Source: Acidobacteriota bacterium (GTDB lineage: Bacteria; Acidobacteriota; Terriglobia; Terriglobales; Acidobacteriaceae). From it: a DNA stretch of 39,221 nucleotides. The DNA is taken from the NCBI GenBank assembly GCA_021826695.1, contig JAKAYS010000011.1, positions 1-39,221 on the forward strand, read 5' to 3'. Every line of letters starts with the position of its first letter. Positions within the stretch are counted from its first letter, which is position 1. A program made the position numbers and the translations under genes. Of the stretch, positions 1 through 5,513 are shown piece after piece. The notes under the pieces are model-generated. The model made no database searches, had not been told where the DNA came from, and saw only the letters and a list, made by a program, of their open reading frames with translations.

Positions 1-10
1 TTCCGATCTA

Positions 11-58
11 TCCCATTTTCGTCGCTTACGCCATGGTCCTTGAAGGAAGCGTGAAGAT
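11..58 (+). repeat. Copy of a rayT 3'-end fragment
   Basis: Positions 21-58 match 2171-2208 with two mismatches over 38 bases; the match continues weakly to position 11 with a one-base shift. The translated part (EGSVKM) corresponds to the start of the C-terminal tail of the RAYT transposase (EGRVEIESEW) encoded near 3890. After base 58 the similarity stops. I read it as a short relic of the rayT/REP family near the left window edge; sequence outside the window could extend it. Confidence 0.5.
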
Positions 59-229
59 GTCCCGAAAAGGCCGGAAAAAGAAAATTACTGGGCAGAGGGA
101 TCGACAGGAACGAAACTGTCCGCCAGTTTGGGATCGCCTTTCCCGGAATAGCGGGGCAAAATCGGATAGGGAAAAACTGGTCGCGAACGCTACATTTATC
201 TCGGCCCTGAACCACCCGCCATTGTCATT

Positions 230-596
230 TTATCTTTTTCTTGAGAATTGAAAAATCATCCCCAAAACACCTGGAACTGCAGCCAAGATCGCCCACCACA
301 GGAGACTCACGATTAGACTAATCAGTCCGTCGGTGGCTCGATATCTTGAGATCTCATTGACCCATAACGCCAGAACGCTTATAACAGCTACACCAATCAT
401 CCAGGAGCCGCTAAACTTTCCCCAGCGAATTCCAGCAAGAGCTGCGGGTAAGAGTGTAGACACCTCCAGCGAGCCGAATAATCAATGGCTGGGATTGCTG
501 AAAGGAGAAGAGATACGTTGGTGCTACTACGACAAATATAAAAACACCGTAGAGTATCACTATCGTTAATGCAACTCGCTTAGAAATGGCACGCAT
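230..596 (-). pseudogene. Small polytopic membrane protein gene, apparently frameshifted
   Basis: Two overlapping minus-strand reading frames look like halves of one membrane protein. The first starts with ATG at 596 and encodes MRAISKRVALTIVILYGVFI..., one hydrophobic segment, then runs into a charged non-membrane tail ending at 411. The second frame, open from about 477 to the stop at 230, reads LFGSLEVSTLLPAALAG followed by two more hydrophobic stretches and ends in FSRKR. The switch would lie at about 475-495, where PLIIRL in frame one is equivalent to LFGSLEV in frame two. Joined, this gives roughly 120 residues with three or four membrane segments. Alternatively the second frame is a separate gene starting at the GTG at 463. 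I do not recognise the family. A sequencing error would give the same picture. Confidence 0.4.
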
Positions 597-673
597 AGAA
601 TCCCGTTACTTGAAAATACGTCCTTGTATTGCGGGAAAGAAAAAGAGTTGGGTGGACAAGTCCTCCACCAATC

Positions 674-1108
674 CTACGGCATAAGGACAATCCCCGACTG
701 TTCTGGCGCAAGCTGGCGAAAATGGCGGAGGTTGAAGGTGTAGATTCGGTCGCAACCCACGCTTCGGGCCGCTGCCAGGTGCAGTGCGTCACAAATCAGG
801 CCTCCAGTCCAGCCTTCTTTGGCGCTCTGCTGGAGGACGTTTCGATACTGTTTCGCATTGAGCGCGATGATTTTGAAGTTGGGCAATATATTTTCAGCCA
901 GCAACTGCCACGCCTCACTGGGATAGATGGGTGGGGTAAAGGGCGCGCGGGTCAACACGGCAAAAAACTCAGCGAGCCCATGCGCGCTGACATGACCCTG
1001 GAGTTTCTTGCCACGCACCTGCCGCAACAGAGCAGATGCCTGGGGATGATGGACATGGTCCGCAACCGACGCGGCAACCAAAACGGATGTATCCAGGTAG
1101 ACCTTCAC
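674..1108 (-). CDS. vapC: PIN-domain toxin, VapC-type ribonuclease
   Basis: A 144-residue PIN-domain protein, the usual size for VapC toxins, which are Mg-dependent endoribonucleases cutting tRNA or rRNA when the antitoxin is lost. Acidic residues expected for the metal site are visible: Asp6 in MKVYLDTSVL, Glu47 in GLAEFFAVLTR and Asp107 in ICDALHLAAA. The fourth, often Asp, position is Asn126 in TFNLRHF, a common variant. The start is GTG at 1108, overlapping the stop of the upstream antitoxin gene by four bases (GTGA), so the two are translationally coupled. Family assignment is firm; the RNA target cannot be told from sequence. Confidence 0.87.
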   Translation of the reverse strand: MKVYLDTSVLVAASVADHVHHPQASALLRQVRGKKLQGHVSAHGLAEFFAVLTRAPFTPPIYPSEAWQLLAENILPNFKIIALNAKQYRNVLQQSAKEGWTGGLICDALHLAAARSVGCDRIYTFNLRHFRQLAPEQSGIVLMP

Positions 1109-1365
1109 AGGCCGACAATGTCCTTCATTCGCTCGTCCTCCACACTCTCCGTCAGCCGCTCCCAGTCAAAGCCGCGTGGCGCCTTGCCAGTATGCACCAG
1201 GACCCCATTCTTCTTGAGTAAAGAGGGCCGATGAGCGACAGGCCGTAACAGGATGCCATCAGCGGATTCAGTGGCCTCAAGATGCGCGCCTTCGACTAGA
1301 CCCATACGGACACGAACAGGTTTGGGAAGGACAACACGTCCAGATTTATCTATGTGCAACTTCAT
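1105..1365 (-). CDS. vapB: AbrB/SpoVT-type antitoxin
   Basis: An 86-residue protein whose N-terminus MKLHIDKSGRVVLPKPVR is a typical swapped-hairpin AbrB/MazE DNA-binding domain (about residues 1-45). The C-terminal half (APRGFDWERL...) should wrap the partner toxin. It is immediately upstream of, and overlaps by four bases, the PIN toxin gene, which is the standard antitoxin-toxin order. I chose ATG 1365 because the AbrB fold begins there; an in-frame ATG at 1389 would add eight residues (MACAIING) encoded by the operator repeats and is less likely. Transcription is probably autorepressed through the two palindromes that overlap the start codon. Confidence 0.85.
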   Translation of the reverse strand: MKLHIDKSGRVVLPKPVRVRMGLVEGAHLEATESADGILLRPVAHRPSLLKKNGVLVHTGKAPRGFDWERLTESVEDERMKDIVGL

Positions 1366-1400
1366 GCCATTTATTATGGCACATGCCATTTCTTATGGCA
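1365..1400. promoter_or_regulatory. Tandem palindromic operator of the toxin-antitoxin pair
   Basis: Two near-identical inverted repeats lie 19 bases apart: TGCCAT-TTATT-ATGGCA at 1365-1381 and TGCCAT-TTCTT-ATGGCA at 1384-1400. Both have six-base arms and a five-base spacer, and the spacers differ at one base. The first abuts the antitoxin start codon. Two phased dyads at this location are what a cooperative AbrB-type antitoxin/toxin complex normally binds; that role is inferred. Confidence 0.7.
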
Positions 1401-1574
1401 CAACTTCCGCTACGCCTGACTGGACTCCAGGGTCGTAGATAAATGGGCGAAGGGTCTACTAAATCTCGCATAATGGGGTGACACGATGGGTCAAAAATAG
1501 AGCCCGGCGTGGTGCAGGAAAGAAAATGGCAGCTTGGATTGGCGCACTCTCGCCATGCCGCCCGACACGCCGTC

Positions 1575-1676
1575 TTCGGCCTGTGAATGCTTGCCGGCGG
1601 CAAACAGCCGCACGGCGCGGCGGCGGCGTTCCTGCATGGCTCGAAAGTCCCGGCGCGGCGCAATGGATCGTGTCAT
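1575..1676 (-). pseudogene. N-terminal relic of a winged-helix (IS630-like) transposase
   Basis: The minus-strand translation beginning MTRSIAPRRDFRAMQERRRR and continuing AVRLFAAGKHSQAE resembles the start of the helix-turn-helix region of IS630-family transposases (pattern RRDFxAMExRRxxAxxLFxxGxSQAE). After SQAE the expected second helix is replaced by DGVSGGMARVRQ and the frame stops at 1491, with no recognisable DDE domain. It is therefore a relic at most. Recognition is from memory of the family and rests on about 34 residues. Confidence 0.4.
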
Positions 1677-1804
1677 ACCTTACAACTTGCCGCCATAGCC
1701 CCGAGATCGTCACTATATTATGCGAGGTTCAGTAAGTGCGTATACCAATCGCAATCAGATTACTAGGTCGCAGATGGCCCACTCAAATATCCGTAGAAAA
1801 GCCA

Positions 1805-1836
1805 AAGGGCGAATTCTCTTGCGAGAACTCGCCCTT
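1805..1836. other. Strong stem-loop in a gene-free stretch
   Basis: AAGGGCGA (1805-1812) pairs with TCGCCCTT (1829-1836). Inside it TTCTC pairs with GAGAA around a TTGC loop, with one A-C mismatch between the two stems. No T-run follows on the plus strand; on the minus strand the hairpin is followed by a pyrimidine-rich TTTGGCTTTTC. It could be a weak minus-strand terminator or a repeat hairpin. The surrounding stretch from about 1680 to 2170 shows no gene I can support. Confidence 0.4.
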
Positions 1837-2133
1837 AGCAATCCGAATTTTCGAAGATCTGTTTTCGGGAACCAGATCACAACCTTGCGCTTCCAGAATT
1901 CCTCAGGACCTGCGAGCGGAACCCGCACATCCCGTGTTCTTCCGTACTTGCATGTCGTAAAAGCTTTCTGTCCGCCGACTGTCTTCAGTTGCCTGAAGTG
2001 AGTCTCGTCGCCGATCCTCGAGCCAGCTTCGATTCCGCCTTCTTCTCTGAAAGATTTCTCTTCCGTTGCAATGAGTATTGCATGAGAACTTCTCGTTCCC
2101 GGGGAATTATTTCGGTGGAAATCATGTACTTTT

Positions 2134-2161
2134 TGTGCGAAAACAGCCCGTTTTCCGCACA
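2134..2161. other. Stem-loop just upstream of the rayT relic
   Basis: TGTGCG-AAAAC pairs with GTTTTC-CGCACA with one bulged base and a short AGCCC loop. It directly precedes the rayT-like fragment that starts near 2171, so it may mark one border of that relic. No function is assigned. Confidence 0.35.
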
Positions 2162-2170
2162 TCCCATCCC

Positions 2171-2317
2171 GCCGCTTACGCCATGGCCCTTGAAGGAAGC
2201 GTGAAGATTAAATCGGAGTGGGTTTCCAGAAAGAGCGAGCGAGCAGAGGGGAGATTCTGTGCTGCCGTTGAACTTCATCTTCCCCCACGCAAGCGTTGCC
2301 GCGGCGACAAGGCTTGA
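2171..2317 (+). pseudogene. C-terminal relic of a second RAYT transposase plus REP tail
   Basis: The translated plus-strand frame reads YAMALEGSVKIKSEWVSRKS and then ERAEGRFCAAVEL, matching the C-terminal tail of the intact transposase at 3387-4004 (YATGVEGRVEIESEWTARKR, then ERTAGRLCSTVEP). Similarity continues into the downstream REP: the degenerate hairpin arms CCCCCACGCAAGC and GGCTTGAAGGGGC (about 2281-2324) correspond to the hairpin overlapping the rayT stop near 3978-4017. Upstream of 2171 the catalytic domain is absent. This is a detached 3' end of a rayT-REP unit. Confidence 0.65.
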
Positions 2318-2462
2318 AGGGGCACCGCGGCCCATTTTGGCCATCCATCGTCAGTTGGAGTAAGCTGAGTACGATTTGCACAGACGTTGTCTCGACGCTT
2401 GCGCTGCATCCTTCGCAACATTGCATCGACAAAACAAAACCCTACACAAAGGACCACGACGG

Positions 2463-3230
2463 ATGGCACATAGAAAACTTTCTCAACTGGCGATTGCAGT
2501 GATGACGACTGTAGCGATGAGTGGATACTTGTTCTCCGCTGTGGCACAGACGCAAGCGCCGAATACGCTGACCGCACAGGAAAAAGCCGATGGCTGGAAG
2601 TTACTTTTCAACGGGAAAAATCTGGATGGCTGGCACTCCTATCACGAGCAGGGTGTAGGGAAAGACTGGTCCGTGAAGCATGGCGCGATCGTGCTGAACA
2701 AGCGGAACAGCGATCCTTCCGCCGATTATCAGGACATCGTCACGAATGACGAGTTTTCGAATTTCGATTTCAAAGTGGAGTGGAAGGCGAAACCCTGCAT
2801 CGACAGTGGCGTCATGTTTTGGGTACACGAATCGCCGGAGTATAAACAGCCCTATAACACAGGCCCGGAGATGCAAATTGCGGACCTGGCCTGCACCGTA
2901 CCCGACAGCAGGATTTTGATGGAGCGCTCGGGGGACATTTTCGATCTGATCTCGGACAAGGTCGAATACGTGAAGCCAGCCGGAGAATGGAACCAGTTCG
3001 AAATTATCGCCGACAACGGACACGTTCAGTTGTTCCAGAACGGGCATAAGGTCATCGACACTGACCTGAATGGAGAAGAGTGGAAGGGCCTGGTTGCGCA
3101 TAGCAAATTTGTGAAAATGCCTGGCTTTGGGACCTTCCGCAAGGGCCATATTGCTCTGCAGGGAACGGAACCCAAGGGCAAACCGGGTGAGAGACTCATG
3201 TTCCGCAATATCGAGATCAAGCCGCTGTAA
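2463..3230 (+). CDS. Secreted DUF1080 (3-keto-disaccharide hydrolase-like) protein
   Basis: A 255-residue exported protein. Residues 1-29 form a signal peptide (basic MAHRK, hydrophobic core, cleavage after SAVA before QTQAP). The rest is a single DUF1080 beta-sandwich of the concanavalin-like type, opening with the diagnostic WKLLFNGKNLDGWHSY and ending with FRNIEIKPL. Members characterised elsewhere act on 3-keto-glycosides or are linked to sugar turnover; the substrate here is unknown. ATG 2463 is chosen because it is preceded by AAGGACC with good spacing and starts a clean signal peptide; an upstream in-frame ATG at 2376 gives a poor N-terminus. It stands alone, with REP/RAYT debris on both sides, so no operon partner helps define its role. 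Confidence 0.85.
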   Translation: MAHRKLSQLAIAVMTTVAMSGYLFSAVAQTQAPNTLTAQEKADGWKLLFNGKNLDGWHSYHEQGVGKDWSVKHGAIVLNKRNSDPSADYQDIVTNDEFSNFDFKVEWKAKPCIDSGVMFWVHESPEYKQPYNTGPEMQIADLACTVPDSRILMERSGDIFDLISDKVEYVKPAGEWNQFEIIADNGHVQLFQNGHKVIDTDLNGEEWKGLVAHSKFVKMPGFGTFRKGHIALQGTEPKGKPGERLMFRNIEIKPL

Positions 3231-3309
3231 ATTTATTGCGCTGAACGCGGAACAAGCTGCGTAGCACCGTGTCCGCGGAGACCCAGGCGTGTGTGCTAAC
3301 GTAGTGTGG

Positions 3310-3371
3310 CCGGGTGGCCCATTCAAGCCCACCCTGAGCGTAGCCGAACGGGTTGGCTTGAGTGGGGGAGA
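3310..3371. repeat. REP hairpin, left border of the rayT unit
   Basis: It starts with CCGGGTGGCCCATTCAAGCC (3310-3329). With one mismatch this is the reverse complement of the sequence at 3998-4017 beyond the rayT stop, and it also matches 4366-4385. The hairpin arms CCCATTCAAGCC and GGCTTGAGTGGG enclose a spacer containing GAGCGTAGCCGAACGG. Bases 3318-3371 are identical to 3602-3655 inside the rayT gene (54 of 54). Confidence 0.8.
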
Positions 3372-3386
3372 GAGTAATCTGCATCC

Positions 3387-4004
3387 ATGCCATCTAGGCT
3401 GAAACGATTCCACGAATCCGGCCAGAGCCATTTCATCACCTTCTCCTGCTACCACCGCCATCCCCTATTCGCGGAACCGGCAACCAGAGGAGTTTTCGAA
3501 CTCGCGCTGGAACGTGTCCGACTGAGTTTCGGTCTCCGTGTTTACGGCTACGTAGTCATGCCCGAGCACGTTCATTTACTTGTCAGCGAACCCGACGGTG
3601 CCCCATTCAAGCCCACCCTGAGCGTAGCCGAACGGGTTGGCTTGAGTGGGGGAGAAACTCGCCGATCTCTCGCCGATGTCATCAAGTCCCTCAAGCAGGG
3701 AGTGTCGCGGCGCTTGATCGGGAAAGCCAAGCACTTCTGGCAAAAGCGCTATTACGATTTCAACGTTCGGGATAATAGTCAGTTCGTGGAGAAGCTTCGC
3801 TACATTCATCGCAACCCGGTGAAGCGTGGATTGTGCGAACGTCCGGAAGACTGGCAGTGGAGCAGTTTCCTTCACTATGCTACGGGCGTCGAAGGACGCG
3901 TGGAGATTGAATCCGAGTGGACGGCAAGAAAACGTGAACGCACTGCGGGAAGGCTTTGTTCAACCGTGGAACCTCTTCCCCACTCAAGCCAAAAGCAGGC
4001 TTGA
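3387..4004 (+). CDS. rayT: REP-associated tyrosine transposase (RAYT, Y1 HUH family)
   Basis: A 205-residue single-tyrosine HUH endonuclease (IS200-like, PF01797). RAYTs nick at REP hairpins and are thought to spread them. Visible features: the metal-binding HUH motif His61-Val-His63 in MPEHVHLLVSEP, the family block FWQKRYYDFNV with the probable catalytic tyrosine near residues 122-123, and the conserved RYIHRNPVKRGL helix. The C-terminus WQWSSFLHYATG...EIESEW is also typical. Residues 72-90 (APFKPTLSVAERVGLSGGE) have no counterpart in the family; they are encoded by a REP copy inserted in frame right after the HUH strand. The last residues and the stop codon lie in another REP. The start is ATG 3387 (MPSRLKRFHESGQSHFITF), standard for the family. 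It is intact as an ORF; whether the insertion leaves it active is unknown. Confidence 0.88.
   Translation: MPSRLKRFHESGQSHFITFSCYHRHPLFAEPATRGVFELALERVRLSFGLRVYGYVVMPEHVHLLVSEPDGAPFKPTLSVAERVGLSGGETRRSLADVIKSLKQGVSRRLIGKAKHFWQKRYYDFNVRDNSQFVEKLRYIHRNPVKRGLCERPEDWQWSSFLHYATGVEGRVEIESEWTARKRERTAGRLCSTVEPLPHSSQKQA
3602..3655. repeat. REP copy inserted in frame inside rayT
   Basis: This 54-base segment is identical to 3318-3371 upstream of the gene and comprises the full REP hairpin with its spacer. Its length is a multiple of three, and it is read through as 18 codons of the transposase between SEPDG and TRRSLADV. The other frames of the element are not used, so the open frame across it is what preserved the gene. 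Confidence 0.85.
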
Positions 4005-4017
4005 ATGGGGCACCCGG
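3978..4017. repeat. REP hairpin, right border of the rayT unit, overlapping its stop codon
   Basis: CCCCACTCAAGCC and GGCTTGAATGGGG form arms around AAAAGCA, followed by the tail CACCCGG. The rayT stop codon (TGA, 4002-4004) lies inside the right arm. Together with 3310-3329 this gives the rayT unit 20-base inverted ends with one mismatch. Confidence 0.8.
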
Positions 4018-4067
4018 CGAAACAACTGGCAGTAACCTGCATGTTAGATGGTAGGAGGAGTTGGGCA

Positions 4068-4313
4068 ATGACTCAAGACGATGTTGCACTTCTGCGTCGA
4101 AGCATCGATAAGGTAGTTCGACTTCACTGCACGGATGGTGAGGTTATCTCTGCCAAAATCGATCTAGTAGATGAAAACGACGGAGAGATCGTTTACCAAA
4201 TGCTGGCCACAAATCAGGAGACTAAGCCTGCCTACTCAAAAGCTGGAATAGATGCGGCGTACCTGCTTCGCTTCGATGAAGTTGAATGGGTGGAACAGGA
4301 AGTTCAAACCTGA
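4068..4313 (+). CDS. Small protein of unknown function, possibly Sm-like
   Basis: An 81-residue cytosolic protein beginning MTQDDVALLRRSIDKVVRLH. It has no signal peptide, cysteine motif or membrane segment. ATG 4068 is supported by a strong GGAGGAG at 4054-4060, seven bases upstream; the longer frame back to 4005 starts inside the REP and is unlikely. The alternating beta pattern (VRLHCTDGEVISAKIDLV ... GEIVYQML ... AYLLRFDEVEWVE) suggests a small barrel of Sm/LSm or similar type, a weak inference from pattern alone. It sits between REP repeats and converges with the hldD operon. I do not recognise a named family. Confidence 0.7.
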   Translation: MTQDDVALLRRSIDKVVRLHCTDGEVISAKIDLVDENDGEIVYQMLATNQETKPAYSKAGIDAAYLLRFDEVEWVEQEVQT

Positions 4314-4365
4314 TCTGATCTGTCTCTCCTAAATCATTAAGGATTAGGGTAACCTACACATCGAG

Positions 4366-4481
4366 CCGGGTGCCCCATTCAAGCCGTGTTTGGCTTGAGT
4401 GGGGACGTTTCTAATCCCGCTACAGCATACACCTGTTTCCCAGATGAGCCGCAAAGTGCGCGGCGCATCTGGGGCACCCGG
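4366..4481. repeat. Paired REPs (BIME) between two convergent genes
   Basis: The element is bounded by a perfect 12-base inverted repeat, CCGGGTGCCCCA (4366-4377) and TGGGGCACCCGG (4470-4481). The left half is a REP with arms CCCCATTCAAGCC and GGCTTGAGTGGGG. The right half is a different hairpin, CCCAGATG (4439-4446) with CATCTGGG (4466-4473). It lies between the 3' ends of the 81-residue protein gene (plus) and hldD (minus), where it could act as a bidirectional transcript end. Confidence 0.75.
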
Positions 4482-4517
4482 AGTATCGCGGGCGATCCTA
4501 CCTGAAAAAGTAGCTTT

Positions 4518-5513
4518 TTACGCGGTCGCGAATGTCTCGGCAATGCCGTCTTCCAGCGTAGTGAAGGGTCGCGTGTAGCCGCCTTGTTGCTGGAGCATCG
4601 TCGTGTCGGCTTCGGTGAAGTGCTGGTAGCGTCCGGCGAGGTCGTTGGGGAAGGGGATATATTCGATCTTTCCCTTGGCCTTTCCTTTGGCATGGATCTG
4701 CATCAGAGCTTTTGCAACATCGTTGAAGCTGCGGCTGGCCCCGGTGCCTGCGTTGAAGACTCCCTGATACGTTTCTTGCGCGCGGCCCATGGTGGAGCGG
4801 AACGCGTCGTCACCTAATCCGGCGAAGAACAAATTCATGCGGCACAGGTCGCGTACATAGACGAAGTCGCGGCGCTGTTCGCCGTCGCCGTAGCCGCCAG
4901 AGCCTTGAAACATGCGGATGACGCCGTTCTCTTTTAACTGCTGCGAGAAGTGGTGCATGACGGACGCCATGCGGCCCTTGTGCTGCTCCCGCGGGCCGTA
5001 GACGTTGAAGTAGCGCAGGCCGACGACGGTGCTTTCGATGGTCGGCAACAAGCGGCGCACGTAATTGTCGAAGACCAATTTGGAAAATCCATAGATGTTC
5101 AGCGGGCGTTCATTTTCCGGTATGGGAGTGAAGCGCTTGCTGAGGCCATAGACGGCAGCCGTCGAAGCATAGACGAAGGGAATGTGATATTGCAGCGCGT
5201 AATGCAGCAGTTCCTTCGAGTAGGTAAAGTTGTTGTCCATCATGTATGCGCCGTTGTCTTCCAGCGTGTTCGAGCAGGCCCCCTGATGCAGGATGGCGCG
5301 GATGCGCTTGGCCGAGAGCGCATTGGAGCCGATGGCGCGGCGAAACTCGGTTTTGTCCATGTAGTCGCAAAAAATTGCGTTCTGCAGGTTGAGAAATTTC
5401 GCGCTGTTGGTGCTTAGATTATCGACACAGAAAATTTCGTTTTCGCCGATGCGGTTCAATTCGTGAATGAGATTGCTGCCGATAAATCCCGCGCCGCCGG
5501 TGACGATAATCAT
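4518..5513 (-). CDS. hldD: ADP-L-glycero-D-manno-heptose 6-epimerase
   Basis: A 331-residue short-chain dehydrogenase-fold epimerase converting ADP-D,D-heptose to ADP-L,D-heptose, the donor for LPS inner core. Visible features: nucleotide-binding GGAGFIGS (residues 6-13), the HldD-typical LSTNSAKFLNL, Ser117 in YASTAAVYG, and the catalytic pair Tyr141-x3-Lys145 in YGFSK. Length fits the family (about 310-330). ATG 5513 is the start of the Rossmann fold and overlaps the hldE stop by four bases; an in-frame extension upstream to 5957 is only read-through of antisense-free hldE sequence. Last gene of the GT9-hldE-hldD operon; the 3' end faces a BIME. Confidence 0.93.
   Translation of the reverse strand: MIIVTGGAGFIGSNLIHELNRIGENEIFCVDNLSTNSAKFLNLQNAIFCDYMDKTEFRRAIGSNALSAKRIRAILHQGACSNTLEDNGAYMMDNNFTYSKELLHYALQYHIPFVYASTAAVYGLSKRFTPIPENERPLNIYGFSKLVFDNYVRRLLPTIESTVVGLRYFNVYGPREQHKGRMASVMHHFSQQLKENGVIRMFQGSGGYGDGEQRRDFVYVRDLCRMNLFFAGLGDDAFRSTMGRAQETYQGVFNAGTGASRSFNDVAKALMQIHAKGKAKGKIEYIPFPNDLAGRYQHFTEADTTMLQQQGGYTRPFTTLEDGIAETFATA

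Noticed and set aside
629-1234. A 201-residue plus-strand open frame
   Set aside because: It is antisense to the vapC and antitoxin genes, which have recognisable domains; the frame has no family features.
1755-2162. A 135-residue minus-strand open frame in the gene-free stretch
   Set aside because: Composition and order of residues do not resemble a folded protein, no ribosome site is visible, and it covers two hairpins and ends at the rayT relic.
3318-3655. A two-repeat CRISPR-like array
   Set aside because: Only two identical units 284 bases apart, with a coding gene between them and a hairpin internal structure; no cas genes. It fits REP elements instead.
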